DNA of 64,000 bases, taken from the NCBI RefSeq assembly GCF_023074175.1, contig NZ_JADPKS010000023.1:62001-126000 (forward strand), read 5' to 3'. Positions within the stretch are counted from its first letter, which is position 1. Every line of letters starts with the position of its first letter. The DNA comes from Bradyrhizobium sp. 139 (lineage in GTDB: Bacteria; Pseudomonadota; Alphaproteobacteria; Rhizobiales; Xanthobacteraceae). The notes under the pieces are model-generated. The model made no database searches and was not told the origin of the DNA. It was given only the letters and a program-made list of their open reading frames with translations. Shown here in pieces: positions 35,326-43,764 of the stretch. The position numbers and the translations under genes are program-made.

Positions 35326-35355
35326 CGTCGTTCAGGCCGGCCTTTGCTCTAGCTT

Positions 35356-35937
35356 CTAGAAGAAGCAATCGATCGGATAGATCTTCAGATCCACGTTAAG
35401 GCGGCTGTTCCGGGTCTGCGCCCGAAATGCATAGAATGTCCCCAGGCTATCACTGCCCGGCTCGAGTTTTATTCCCGGCGTTAATTCATCGGGCGGCACC
35501 AGAAGGCCGATATGGCGGTTGATGCCGCTGATCTCGACCCGCCCCTCCCCCTCGCCAAAATGGCCGTCAACCCGGGTGACCGTCACCTTCGGCAAGCCGC
35601 GCCGCTGATGGCAGACCTCCTCCTCCCACAGCTTGGTCTGCTGGACCAGCGACTTGTCTGGTCCGTCAGGGACAACAAGATCCGGGAAGGATGGATGCAG
35701 CATCCCGAAGAAGCGGCTCTCCCTGGCGTTCGCCGACAATCGGACGGTGAATGAAACTTCGCCCTTGGCACCGCGGAGGCGCTGGAACATCGGCGCATCG
35801 GGCTCGGCTGAGACCACCACATCGATCCGGTGGCGTACTCCGAGCTCTCCAACTGCGCCAGAAGCTTCACCAAGCAGAGCGGGGCCAGCGATGACAAGAA
35901 CGAGAAATGGCCAGAATGCTAGCCGTCTAAAGCGCAT
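35356..35937 (-). CDS. Exported hypothetical protein, 193 aa
   Basis: ATG 35937 (MRFRRLAFWP) begins a signal peptide (FLVLVIAGPALLGEASGA). The mature protein is mixed beta/alpha with conserved-looking blocks (VSFTVRLSANARESRFFGML, VTVTRVDGHFGEGEGRVEIS) and two Cys. The upstream extension to 36069 is unlikely because it contains the terminator hairpin region of the exoF-like gene. No known family. It lies between the export lipoprotein gene and the ligase-like gene, 30 bases from the latter, so a role in periplasmic polysaccharide handling is plausible but unproven. Confidence 0.72.
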   Translation of the reverse strand: MRFRRLAFWPFLVLVIAGPALLGEASGAVGELGVRHRIDVVVSAEPDAPMFQRLRGAKGEVSFTVRLSANARESRFFGMLHPSFPDLVVPDGPDKSLVQQTKLWEEEVCHQRRGLPKVTVTRVDGHFGEGEGRVEISGINRHIGLLVPPDELTPGIKLEPGSDSLGTFYAFRAQTRNSRLNVDLKIYPIDCFF

Positions 35938-36040
35938 GAAGCCCTCGCGACACTGCGGGGTGACCGATGACCGGCGCGCCTTGCTCGGTAGTGCCTTGAT
36001 CCATAGCCCGACAGTACCGATTGGATCGCTAAACAACAAA

Positions 36041-36069
36041 ATGGCACCGGGACAAAGCCCCGGTGCCAT
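36041..36069 (-). terminator. Rho-independent terminator
   Basis: Perfect 11-base stem ATGGCACCGGG/CCCGGTGCCAT with a 7-base loop, followed on the minus strand by TTTTGTTGTTT. It lies 29 bases after the exoF-like stop at 36099 and should end that transcript. Confidence 0.88.
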
Positions 36070-36098
36070 CGGTTTCGGTAGATCAGGCTGGCTCCGCC

Positions 36099-37304
36099 TT
36101 ACGGCGCCAACTTGATGTTGTTGCGGAAGATCAGCGCGTCGTTCGAGAGATTCACGGCATCGCTGCCGGTCGCCATGATCACACGCAGGTAGGTAAGGAA
36201 CTTGGCAACTTCAACGTTGCGCGAGTTCGAGACATACAGGACGTCGCCGTTCTTCATCATGACCTTGGTCGCGAGGAAGAAGCCACCCGGATCGCGGAAG
36301 TTCACGTTGAAGATGACCGGGACGGTCTCGGAGGTGTACTTGCTGACGTCGATGCCGAGCTGGGCTGCGACCTCACGCGGCTCGCGGCGATACAGGAACA
36401 CGGCTGCCGGATCCGCCTGGGCGTCCAGAAGGCCGCCCGCCTTGCCGACCGCTTCGCCAAGGTTGATGCGCCAGGCATCGAAGTTGAACTCGCCGCTCTG
36501 TCCGCTGGCACCGAACGCCAGGAACTTCTGCTGCTCGCGGTAGACGTAGATGCTGTCGTCCGGACGAACATAGATGTTGTTCTCCGGGCTCATGACCAGG
36601 TTTTCGAACGGCACGGTAGCGCGCTTGCCGGCACGCTCGAGCATGACCCAGGTCTCGAAGCCCTGGCCCTTGATGCCGCCGGCGCGAGTAATTGCATCGA
36701 GCACCTTGTCCTTCGCACCCGCGGCGCTCGCCGGATAACGCGCCGGCGAGTTGACCTCGCCGAGCACGCTGATGAGCTGGGTCCGCTGCGACGACATCGC
36801 AACCACGACCTGCGGCTCGATGGCGCGGTTGGCGATTTTTTCAACGATGGAGCGCTGGATTTGGACCGCCGTGAGGCCCGCTGCCTTGACCTGGCCGGCA
36901 TAGGGCACCGTGATGAAGCCGTCATTGTCGACCGCCTGATCGGGAATCGTGACGAAGTTACCGGGCCGCACGCCGGCTTCCGCCGGGATGAACAGACCGC
37001 CCGCCGCCGCTTCGAAGATGGTGACGCTGACCACGTCACCGATTCCGAATACGATGCTGGCCGGAGGCCGCTTGTCCGTGAACGCTCCCGCCAGCCCCTT
37101 GGGCTCATGGGTGTGCAGGATCTTCACCGTGGCCGGGTTGAGCGGCACGAGCTCGTAGGCCGGGGCGCTGTCCGTCTGAATGTGGTTGTTAACGTCGTCG
37201 GTTAACGGTCCTGAGCCGGGATTGGTCGAACACGCGCCGAGCGCCAAAGCCACGGCCAAAAATGCCGGTTTCAATCCATAGGTCTTAGCAAAGGAATGCA
37301 TCAA
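36099..37304 (-). CDS. Polysaccharide export lipoprotein (Wza/ExoF-like), 401 aa
   Basis: A signal peptide with lipobox LALGAC (Cys25) marks an outer-membrane-bound lipoprotein. The polysaccharide biosynthesis/export domain follows (FGIGDVVSVTIFEAA, then NFVTIPDQAVDNDGFITVPY, AGQVKAAGLT). Then come SLBB-type segments (ISVLGEVNSPARYPAS, KVLDAITRAGGIKG and, later, NINLGEAVGKAGG-like). Length fits the Wza family. It forms the outer-membrane exit channel that works with ExoP. It is a separate leftward transcript with its own terminator; the 270-base upstream region should hold the promoter. Confidence 0.95.
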   Translation of the reverse strand: MMHSFAKTYGLKPAFLAVALALGACSTNPGSGPLTDDVNNHIQTDSAPAYELVPLNPATVKILHTHEPKGLAGAFTDKRPPASIVFGIGDVVSVTIFEAAAGGLFIPAEAGVRPGNFVTIPDQAVDNDGFITVPYAGQVKAAGLTAVQIQRSIVEKIANRAIEPQVVVAMSSQRTQLISVLGEVNSPARYPASAAGAKDKVLDAITRAGGIKGQGFETWVMLERAGKRATVPFENLVMSPENNIYVRPDDSIYVYREQQKFLAFGASGQSGEFNFDAWRINLGEAVGKAGGLLDAQADPAAVFLYRREPREVAAQLGIDVSKYTSETVPVIFNVNFRDPGGFFLATKVMMKNGDVLYVSNSRNVEVAKFLTYLRVIMATGSDAVNLSNDALIFRNNIKLAP

Positions 37305-37575
37305 CGCGCCCCGATCGTCCCAAATTACCTCAAAGTGGTACGGGCTAGCGGGCGACGCGACAAGGGTTCCCAGGCCGAAACCGATGGTTAACGACGCAAT
37401 GAGTCCGCCAGTGTTGCGCTCGCGCCACTACTTCGGAACCCAACTAACCCTTTGTGACTGTTTGTTGTAATTCGTGTGCCCGATCGGTAGGCATACGCTC
37501 AACCGAAGGGCGAGGCGTTCTCAACCCCACCAGGCTCTGCTATTGCTCCGGGTATCTCAATGAGGAGCTCCGGCG
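37305..37575. promoter_or_regulatory. Divergent intergenic region upstream of the export lipoprotein gene
   Basis: About 270 bases separate the leftward exoF-like gene from the rightward gene at 37576. Promoters for both must lie here. AT-rich patches occur near 37440-37480 (CTTTGTGACTGTTTGTTGT), but I cannot assign defined promoter boxes. Confidence 0.35.
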
Positions 37576-38112
37576 TTGCTGTTACCGCTTGTTTCGCTCG
37601 CACTGACAGGATGGCTGCTCGGCGGAGCAGGAGTGGGGATCGGTTCTGGCCCGTCGGAAGCCCGCTCCATTCAGGTGGCATCGTCCGCTTCGATCTGGAA
37701 ATACACCCGGACCCAAGGCGGAAAAGAGGGTGAGAGCTTCGCCGCCATTACGAAAACGGCGGACACCGCCCAATCGGACCCGGACTTTGCCGGCCTGATC
37801 GTCCGCTGCGCGCCCAAGGGCAAGATCGACGTACTGGTGGCCGTGATCCGGCCCTTCCCACCCCGGAGCCACCCCCAGGTGACGATCACCTCGAGCGGCG
37901 GAGGCACCCAGACATTTGACGCCAGCATGGCCGCCGCCGGCGCTGCCGTTCTGTTGCCCGACGAGGTCGCCGCCTTCGCGGGTGGAAAGTGGCAGACCAC
38001 GCCCTCGCTATCTCTCGTCGTCAAGGAAAGTGGCACTGAAATCAAGGGCATGGTTACCCTTCACGGCCTCAGGGAAGCCTATCATTCGCTGCTGGCAAAT
38101 TGCGGCCAATAG
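37576..38112 (+). CDS. Exported hypothetical protein, 178 aa
   Basis: Starts with TTG 37576, eight bases after GAGGAG. An N-terminal hydrophobic stretch (LLPLVSLALTGWLLGGAGVG) is a probable signal peptide. The mature part has blocks such as SIWKYTRTQGGKEGESFAAI and GLIVRCAPKGKIDVLVAVIR, with two Cys, and looks like a small beta-rich periplasmic domain similar in style to invasion-associated or DUF-type proteins, but I cannot assign a family. It opens a rightward run of three genes (37576, 38187, 38578). Confidence 0.65.
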   Translation: MLLPLVSLALTGWLLGGAGVGIGSGPSEARSIQVASSASIWKYTRTQGGKEGESFAAITKTADTAQSDPDFAGLIVRCAPKGKIDVLVAVIRPFPPRSHPQVTITSSGGGTQTFDASMAAAGAAVLLPDEVAAFAGGKWQTTPSLSLVVKESGTEIKGMVTLHGLREAYHSLLANCGQ

Positions 38113-38186
38113 GCAGAATTTAGCCATACAAGTTAAGGCTCTTTTCAGGGGACGGAACCTAAGGTCCGGAGCACGGAGTGTTTCGG

Positions 38187-38462
38187 ATGACCGAGCTTTT
38201 GATATTCAGCTTTCTCACAGGCGCTGTGCTGGGCCAACGCTTTCGAGTCTTTGTGCTCTTGCCGCTAACCTTGGTCATGGTGCTCGCCGCCATTCCGGTT
38301 GGATTGATGGCCGATGTCAGCTTCCTTGAAGGTCTGAAGAACCTGGTGCTCGCCGCCATGGCTCTCCAGGCCGGTTATCTCTTCGGCTCGGCCGCACGCT
38401 TTGGCCATGCCGCCGCTCGTGCCGCCCGCATGTTTGGTCGGCCGGTCAACACCCTTCGCTGA
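38187..38462 (+). CDS. Small membrane protein, 91 aa
   Basis: ATG 38187 (MTELLIFSFL) is preceded by GGAG at eight bases; a GTG at 38178 is possible. There are two hydrophobic segments (FLLPLTLVMVLAAIPVGLM-like, about residues 20-40, and LVLAAMALQAGYLFGSAA, 52-70) with an Arg-rich tail. This looks like a two-span inner-membrane protein. Proteins of this style often accompany polysaccharide genes in Bradyrhizobium, in my recollection, without known function. Confidence 0.65.
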   Translation: MTELLIFSFLTGAVLGQRFRVFVLLPLTLVMVLAAIPVGLMADVSFLEGLKNLVLAAMALQAGYLFGSAARFGHAAARAARMFGRPVNTLR

Positions 38463-38577
38463 CCTGTTCGGCGGGAGATTCAAGAGTTCGCCTGAGAACC
38501 CGCAAGGCAAAGCTTCGTAGCGTGTGAGGCTTTCCGTTCGTTGACCGCACAGCTCTGTTTGAAAACCGATCGGCGGC

Positions 38578-39891
38578 TTGTATGGTGACCTGACCGGTTC
38601 AGGATTCCTTCGAGCGCGCTGTTTGTCCCTCGCCTATTTTGCCCTCATCGTCGCTATTGTTTCCGCTTCAGTTCTCGAAATTGCCGGCGCCAAATTCGGC
38701 GCGCAGCTCGGGATGATGGCTGCGGCGCTGAGCCTATTGGCAGCAGCCTTTAGTGCACGAAAGGCCGACTACGAGCACTATCTGCGCGCCACATCGTGGG
38801 GCCACTGGGGTCTGATTGCCATTCCGCTTTGTATCGCAGCCCAGCTGGCGCCGCTCTGGCTGAACTGGGCGCATCCGATCTGGGCGAGTACTCACGAGGC
38901 CCTGGGCGGCCTGCCATTTGGGCCGGTCACGGCCGATATCGGCTTGACGTTGAACGCGCTGTTCTTGGCGCTTGCTGCTCTCTCTCTTGTCGGCGTTACG
39001 ATCGTGGTGGTCCGCGACCGCGGCCGCGCCGAGCTAGTTCTTTTTGTCCTGAGCGGCCTAGCAACGGTCTGCGCCCTGGCTTTGGATCTGCATTGGCTCT
39101 CGCCGGGACTTATGGGCGCCGCCGCGTCCGACCTGGCGACAACCTTTGCCGGCCTCGGGATCATGCTGAATTTAGCCGTCATGCAGTTGGCTGCGGAGCG
39201 GGCCGAAACGCGTCATTCAGTCGTTCGCTCGATTGCGATCGGCCTTTGCGGTCTTGTGGGCGCTCTGGCAAGCGCTCTTGCTATCTTTGGCTTGTCCGGC
39301 ACGAACAGCGCGATCGCCGCGGCCTTTGGCCTTGTGCTGATCCTGCTGATCCTTGTCATCCGTAGGCTTGACTTGTCGCCGTTGGCTGCCGGCGCACTGT
39401 CGGTAGCCGCATTGATCGGAGCTACGATTGTCCTGACCTTCCTCTTCGAGAAGAGTTCCGGACCCATCCTCTTGCGGCTTGTCGCGGATATGGGGGCTGA
39501 AACGAGAGCCGCGCTTGAACGAATGTTGGCCGACACACGATGGTTCGGTGCGGGCGCGGGGACCTTTTCGGCCGTTGGCAGGATCTATCAGAGCGATGCC
39601 GGTGCGGCTCTATTGGCGCCGTCGGCGGCCACAGCCATCTTCGCCGATATGGGATGGATCGGCCTCTCCGCCGCGGTGATGGTGAGCGTGATCGCTGTGA
39701 TGCGCTTGTCCTTCGGCGCTCTGCAGCGCGGTCGCGACTCGTTCTTCCCTGCGGCGGCGGCGGCCTGCCTTCTCTTTGCGCTGATCCAGAGCTTTGCAGG
39801 TACAGGATTGCTGCGCCCGGCAGCAATCCTGTGTCTTTCAGTGATCTTGGGGCTGGGATTGTCGCAGAGCGTCAGCCAGTCCTCACGATAG
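38578..39891 (+). CDS. Polytopic membrane protein with O-antigen-ligase-like loop, 437 aa
   Basis: Around eleven hydrophobic segments; the apparent start is TTG 38578, and no ATG occurs in frame before the first spans. Near residue 320 the loop TRWFGAGAGTFSAVGRIYQ strongly recalls the WFGTGMGTFQWAFPPYR loop of the ligase-family protein at 33922, though the rest is divergent. It may be a second, degenerate polymerase/ligase. It follows the small membrane protein on the same strand and ends 11 bases before the convergent cysteine-protease gene. Start and function are both uncertain. Confidence 0.72.
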   Translation: MYGDLTGSGFLRARCLSLAYFALIVAIVSASVLEIAGAKFGAQLGMMAAALSLLAAAFSARKADYEHYLRATSWGHWGLIAIPLCIAAQLAPLWLNWAHPIWASTHEALGGLPFGPVTADIGLTLNALFLALAALSLVGVTIVVVRDRGRAELVLFVLSGLATVCALALDLHWLSPGLMGAAASDLATTFAGLGIMLNLAVMQLAAERAETRHSVVRSIAIGLCGLVGALASALAIFGLSGTNSAIAAAFGLVLILLILVIRRLDLSPLAAGALSVAALIGATIVLTFLFEKSSGPILLRLVADMGAETRAALERMLADTRWFGAGAGTFSAVGRIYQSDAGAALLAPSAATAIFADMGWIGLSAAVMVSVIAVMRLSFGALQRGRDSFFPAAAAACLLFALIQSFAGTGLLRPAAILCLSVILGLGLSQSVSQSSR

Positions 39892-39902
39892 AGCGCCGGT
39901 CA

Positions 39903-40526
39903 TCAGGCGTCGCGATCGCCGCCGAGCGAAGCCCAGTAGTTCGGATTCTTGGGCATCTGGATGCGGACCCAGCGATAGGACTTCTTCGACCAGGGCAGGA
40001 TATGTCCGGTGAGGCTGTCCAGCACGAGATCGCCGGAGAACGTGCGCACCACGACCACGAGATGATGCTCACCCCAGGTCGTCACGACCTCGCTGAGCAA
40101 CAACGAACGCGCCGGGAAGCCCTTGGCGATCAGATCGTGGCGTTTTGTCACGGCGTAATCGTTGCAGTCGCCGCTCGTGGGATGCAGCAGCCACTTCTCC
40201 CCGCGCAGCCCTTCCAGGTTGGGCTCCGGTCGGATCGCAATATTGACCCGATGATTGATCTCCTGAAGCTGGGCCATACGCTCCGCCGTGAGCTTCAGAC
40301 GACCGCCCCTGAACACGATTTGCTGCGGTCGCGGCTTACACTCGTCCTTGTACTTCAGGCAAAAGATCGTAAACGCCATCGGCGCCAGCGTCGGCTGGTC
40401 GAACTTGATGTATTGCATGGCGCCGCGCAGCCCCATCGGCGCACCAACAAAGGCGGCCTCGGCGCTGTGCTGACCCCCAGCAAACAGAGCGGCGGCAATC
40501 GCCAGGAACTTTACAACTTTGCGCAT
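39903..40526 (-). CDS. Transglutaminase-like cysteine protease (BTLCP family), 207 aa
   Basis: A signal peptide (about residues 1-25, ending SAEAA) leads to the bacterial transglutaminase-like cysteine proteinase fold. The Cys is in SGDCNDYAVTKRH (Cys121), the His in GEHHLVVVV (154/155) and the Asp in LVLDSLTG (Asp170). BTLCP proteins are periplasmic proteases, and the LapG members release surface adhesins under c-di-GMP control. Here the partner is unknown, but neighbours are exopolysaccharide genes. A frameshifted copy lies at 8654-9171. GGGGAG precedes ATG 40526. It is divergent from the phosphatase gene at 40719. Confidence 0.92.
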   Translation of the reverse strand: MRKVVKFLAIAAALFAGGQHSAEAAFVGAPMGLRGAMQYIKFDQPTLAPMAFTIFCLKYKDECKPRPQQIVFRGGRLKLTAERMAQLQEINHRVNIAIRPEPNLEGLRGEKWLLHPTSGDCNDYAVTKRHDLIAKGFPARSLLLSEVVTTWGEHHLVVVVRTFSGDLVLDSLTGHILPWSKKSYRWVRIQMPKNPNYWASLGGDRDA

Positions 40527-40718
40527 GTCGCGCTCCCCGTTTTTGTTGGGGAAACCCTACGCGAGACGTCTTGAAATACGGCTCAAAGGCCAAGCGATCC
40601 TTTAATCAAAACAGCCGCGAGTCCGTCAGAAACAATTAAGAATACCGATGCGTAACTTGTTCTGCTATGAGCGATCACAACGTCCGTTCATGACGCCAGA
40701 CGCGATTCGACCGACCTG

Positions 40719-41453
40719 ATGGGCCTTTCCAAGCGCTTTCGTAAGATCAAGCCTCGGCTTCCCGACGGCGTGAGGATCTATGCCATCGGCGATGTGCATG
40801 GACGCGCCGACTTGCTTCAGTCCCTCTTAACCGTCATCGACGCCGACCTTGCTCGATCTGCTCCCGAACGAGCTATCCAGGTGTTTCTTGGCGACTATGT
40901 CGACCGGGGCCCGGACTCACGCGCCGTGCTTGATCTCCTGATCGCGCGCTCGAAGTCGCACGAGACGGTTTGCCTCAAGGGCAACCACGAGGTCTTCCTG
41001 CTCGAGGTCCTCAAGGATCCGGCACGCCTGCAGGAATGGCGCCATTATGGAGGCCTGCTGACGCTTGTTTCCTACGGGATTAACCCGACGATGAATCCGA
41101 CGGGCGAGGAGCAGATTGAGTTGATCGAAAGGTTGAGGCGCGCGCTTCCGCCGGAGCATCTCTCATTTCTTCAGCAACTTCCCTCCTCCTTCGTGTGCGG
41201 CGACTTCTTTTTTGTTCACGCCGGCGTCAAGCCAGGCGTAGCCCTCGAGCGTCAGAAGGAGGAGGATCTGCTCTGGATACGCGAGGAATTCCTCGAGTCC
41301 GAGAGACGCTTCGGCAAATATGTCGTCCATGGTCATACCCCGGTCAGCGCTCCAGATATTCGCTCAAACCGGATCAACATCGACACCGGCGCTTACGCGA
41401 CCGGCAACTTGACGCTGCTTACGATCCAGGGCGATAGTCTGCTCGCGATTTAG
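40719..41453 (+). CDS. PPP-type metallophosphoesterase / serine-threonine phosphatase, 244 aa
   Basis: All metal-binding motifs of the calcineurin-like PPP family are present: GDVHGR (Asp25, His27), GDYVDRG (58-64), GNHE (88-91), a later VHAG and VHGHTP. Length matches bacterial PrpA-type enzymes and ApaH-like phosphatases. Substrates could be phosphoproteins or nucleotides. Because the locus encodes a tyrosine autokinase (ExoP), a role in reversing phosphorylation is conceivable but speculative; PPP enzymes usually act on Ser/Thr. Decayed remains of a paralogue's 3' end lie at 48205-48322. The following gene starts 62 bases later on the same strand. Confidence 0.92.
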   Translation: MGLSKRFRKIKPRLPDGVRIYAIGDVHGRADLLQSLLTVIDADLARSAPERAIQVFLGDYVDRGPDSRAVLDLLIARSKSHETVCLKGNHEVFLLEVLKDPARLQEWRHYGGLLTLVSYGINPTMNPTGEEQIELIERLRRALPPEHLSFLQQLPSSFVCGDFFFVHAGVKPGVALERQKEEDLLWIREEFLESERRFGKYVVHGHTPVSAPDIRSNRINIDTGAYATGNLTLLTIQGDSLLAI

Positions 41454-41515
41454 GGCTTTTGCAGAGCTGTCGGCCCGACTCGGGTCCGCCGCACCTGAGT
41501 ATTTCGAGTTCAATT

Positions 41516-42178
41516 ATGAACCGCATAATTTTGCTTCGCGTCGTCGGCTTCTGCATCGCAGTGGTCTTGCTGCTTCATGCAGGATTGGGGTTTTACGGCG
41601 ATCTCAGCCGGCCGAACTTTCGGGCGAGCGATTTATTCCTGGGCGAGATTCCGCCCGACAAGGCCAATGTAGCTACCTCAGGTGTTCTGGCGGCCTTTTC
41701 GTTCGATGGCGACTTGCGTGCGAACTACGCGGCAGCGAAAGCCGCGGACATTCTTCACCATCCCTCGGCCAATGCGAACGGCAGAGCGACCGAGAACAAG
41801 GCGGCCCAAGACGCTGTGGTTGCCGCCTTGAAAGTATCGCCCATCCGCCCCGCGCTATGGCTCACGCTCGGCACGCTGAAAGTTCAATCCGGCGAGCCGA
41901 TAACGCCTGCGTTGAAGGTGTCTTACTTGGCCGGGGCCGTCCCGATCGCCGTTGCCTTCTCACGGGTCCAAACCGTGACATCGAGCGCGGCCGCAACCGA
42001 CGAAGAGATCAAGCTCCTTGCGCAATCGGACATCCGCTCGGCGCTTGCTCATCGCTCGCGATACGAGCCGCTCCTGATCGCGGCCTACGTGCAGGCGACG
42101 CCGCAAGGCAAGTCGCTGCTTCTGGAGGCCACGCAGGTGACCGATCCCAAGTTCAATGAGATTTTGCGGCGCTACTGA
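41516..42178 (+). CDS. Membrane-anchored helical hypothetical protein, 220 aa
   Basis: ATG 41516 (MNRIILLRVV) opens one membrane span (GFCIAVVLLLHAGLGFYG), followed by a mainly helical domain with TPR-like stretches (LRANYAAAKAADILHHPSAN, VVAALKVSPIRPALWLTLGT). The plan resembles the protein at 29885-30652. It ends with LLLEATQVTDPKFNEILRRY. Function is not known. Its position after the phosphatase gene on the same strand suggests co-transcription. Confidence 0.7.
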   Translation: MNRIILLRVVGFCIAVVLLLHAGLGFYGDLSRPNFRASDLFLGEIPPDKANVATSGVLAAFSFDGDLRANYAAAKAADILHHPSANANGRATENKAAQDAVVAALKVSPIRPALWLTLGTLKVQSGEPITPALKVSYLAGAVPIAVAFSRVQTVTSSAAATDEEIKLLAQSDIRSALAHRSRYEPLLIAAYVQATPQGKSLLLEATQVTDPKFNEILRRY

Positions 42179-42192
42179 CGTTCGGGCGCGCT

Positions 42193-42660
42193 CTAGCCTC
42201 CGGGGCTTGGCTTGCCGTGGACAGCTTTTGGGGCGATCGGTACAAAGTCCTGTTCGCGGCGCGGTTGATCCGATCGCCCCTGGTAGATGAACATGCCCTT
42301 CTTGGTCGCGATGATGTCGCCTCGCTGCAGACTGTCATCATTGAGAACACGTTCGGTTGCGACGATCTCCGGATCTTCCGGAAACGGCATATAGGATTCG
42401 GGGTGTTCGCGCCGCTCTCGCGCGACCTCCTTGCCCCGCCGCCTTGCATTTTCGATTCGCTGCCGCCACTCGTCACGCGTCAGTTCGGGTTCGCTTGGCG
42501 GAAGGTAGTCATTGAGCGAGGGCTCCGGCTCTGTTTGAGCAAGGCAGGAGGGCGAATAGGCCAGACAAAGGGCGAGCCCGCCGGTAATGGTGACGGCTCG
42601 AGACAGCGCCGCAAACCGCCTTGTGTAGGCTAGCGAGTGGTCACGCCGAACCGGTCGCAT
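42193..42660 (-). CDS. Exported hypothetical protein, 155 aa
   Basis: A long, basic signal region (residues 1-42; hydrophobic part VTITGGLALCLAYSPSCLAQ) precedes a charged mature domain (SEPELTRDEWRQRIENARRR), then a small beta-like C-terminal part (IVATERVLNDDSLQRGDIIA, TKKGMFIYQGR). The RGDIIATKKG-type ending recalls a short periplasmic binding module, but I cannot name a family. It converges with the gene at 41516 and diverges from the one at 42820. Confidence 0.68.
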   Translation of the reverse strand: MRPVRRDHSLAYTRRFAALSRAVTITGGLALCLAYSPSCLAQTEPEPSLNDYLPPSEPELTRDEWRQRIENARRRGKEVARERREHPESYMPFPEDPEIVATERVLNDDSLQRGDIIATKKGMFIYQGRSDQPRREQDFVPIAPKAVHGKPSPGG

Positions 42661-42819
42661 ACTGATGGCTCCAAAGACAGGACATAAGGACGACCATTGG
42701 CTGGCCGGAAGTCCGTTATCTCTTCCTCTTCAGTCTGTACCCTTGTTATACCCTTGCCGATTGCAAGAAAGCCAATTCGCGGGCAAGATTTATGCTTTAG
42801 CTCGCGAGGATGTTAGCCC

Positions 42820-43212
42820 GTGCTCCGCAAGGTTGCTTTCCTGGTTCTGGTGATCTGGTTTGGGACTCAGTCTGCAACGGCAGGCCAGATCGAATACCCG
42901 CAAGTCATCCATACTCAATACGAAGCAGTCGATCAGAAGGCCGGTGGTCACTTCGTTCTCTGGTCCGAGCGTGAGAAGATCTTCTATGGCCTCGACCAAA
43001 AGCTTTTCCCGGGAGCCCGGTTTGTCGACATCACCCAGGTGGCCCCGAGCGTGGGTTCGATCACGCTAACCTATGTCGAGGTGCGGACGGTCGGCAACAC
43101 GACGTCCGACTATCTGTATTTGGCCGGCAACGTTCGTTTTCGCGTCAGCGGAATGACGCTCAAATCCAGCAACTTCCCAATCGGCGGAGGGATGACACCG
43201 AACATCCAGTAA
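42820..43212 (+). CDS. Exported hypothetical protein, 130 aa
   Basis: Starts with GTG 42820. The signal peptide (KVAFLVLVIWFGTQSATAG) is followed by a small domain rich in beta strands (VIHTQYEAVDQKAGGHFVLW, SVGSITLTYVEVRTVGN, VRFRVSGMTLKSSNF). It is probably a single periplasmic beta domain. No family is recognised. It is isolated on the plus strand between two leftward genes, so it is likely a single-gene unit. Confidence 0.65.
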   Translation: MLRKVAFLVLVIWFGTQSATAGQIEYPQVIHTQYEAVDQKAGGHFVLWSEREKIFYGLDQKLFPGARFVDITQVAPSVGSITLTYVEVRTVGNTTSDYLYLAGNVRFRVSGMTLKSSNFPIGGGMTPNIQ

Positions 43213-43217
43213 AGGCA

Positions 43218-43457
43218 CTATCTCCGGCTTGATCCGCTGCCCCGAGTCCTGCTCCCGTAATATGGTCGGGCGCGCCCACCGCTGACGGGCGGCGCCTGGA
43301 TTTGGCTGGGGATGTTCCGGGTGGCCGTCGGCTGCGACGGTTGCGACGGATTCACGATGATCACGTTGCGATTGGGCGTCGAGGGATCATTGGTCCCTTG
43401 GGCCCAAACGCCCGAAGGCGCCACGAGTGCGACTGCAATCAACGCTAAGCTTTTCAT
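43218..43457 (-). CDS. Small exported protein, 79 aa
   Basis: A signal peptide (LALIAVALVAPSGVWAQ) is followed by a short Pro/Ser/Thr/Asn-rich segment (GTNDPSTPNRNVIIVNPSQP) and a basic, Gly/Arg-rich tail. Most of it should be disordered. The next gene upstream on the same strand (43522-43764) has the same build (AQGVKDPSN start of the mature part, TRNxxP-like element), so the two are probably diverged tandem duplicates. Confidence 0.6.
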   Translation of the reverse strand: MKSLALIAVALVAPSGVWAQGTNDPSTPNRNVIIVNPSQPSQPTATRNIPSQIQAPPVSGGRARPYYGSRTRGSGSSRR

Positions 43458-43521
43458 GCGATGTCTCCCAACCGGGAACGCCGGAAGGCAGCGAGCGTTC
43501 CTTCACAGTTCCATGAGGCGA

Positions 43522-43764
43522 TTACCTCGGCACCGCAACGAGCTTGCCATCCCTCCAAACCCCCTGTGCAGCCGTACCGGCGCGGAGGGTCCCCGGAGCC
43601 AAATTCCGGACAGCCGTGGGTCGTGACGCGCTCTGTGTCGTGTGCGTCTTGTTGGTGGTCAAGATGCTGGAGCTGGTCAAGTTGGACGGGTCCTTCACAC
43701 CCTGTGCGAAGGCAGGCTGCAGGAGCAAGGCCAGAAGGCTAAGGGCTAGTGGGAGACGGCGCAT
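43522..43764 (-). CDS. Small exported protein, 80 aa
   Basis: ATG 43764 (MRRLPLALS) opens a signal peptide (LLALLLQPAFAQ). The mature part begins GVKDPSNLTSS and has a Thr/Ser-rich middle, then VRNLAPGTLRAGTAAQGVWR. It resembles the neighbour at 43218-43457 in layout and in the AQG-x-x-DPS start. The frame is open upstream to 43887, but that part is unlike a signal sequence. No function is known. Confidence 0.6.
   Translation of the reverse strand: MRRLPLALSLLALLLQPAFAQGVKDPSNLTSSSILTTNKTHTTQSASRPTAVRNLAPGTLRAGTAAQGVWRDGKLVAVPR

Noticed and set aside
33868..35352. A 494-codon plus-strand frame
   Set aside because: Antisense shadow of the O-antigen-ligase family gene, with random charged composition.
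36063..37205. A 380-codon plus-strand frame
   Set aside because: Antisense shadow of the export lipoprotein gene.
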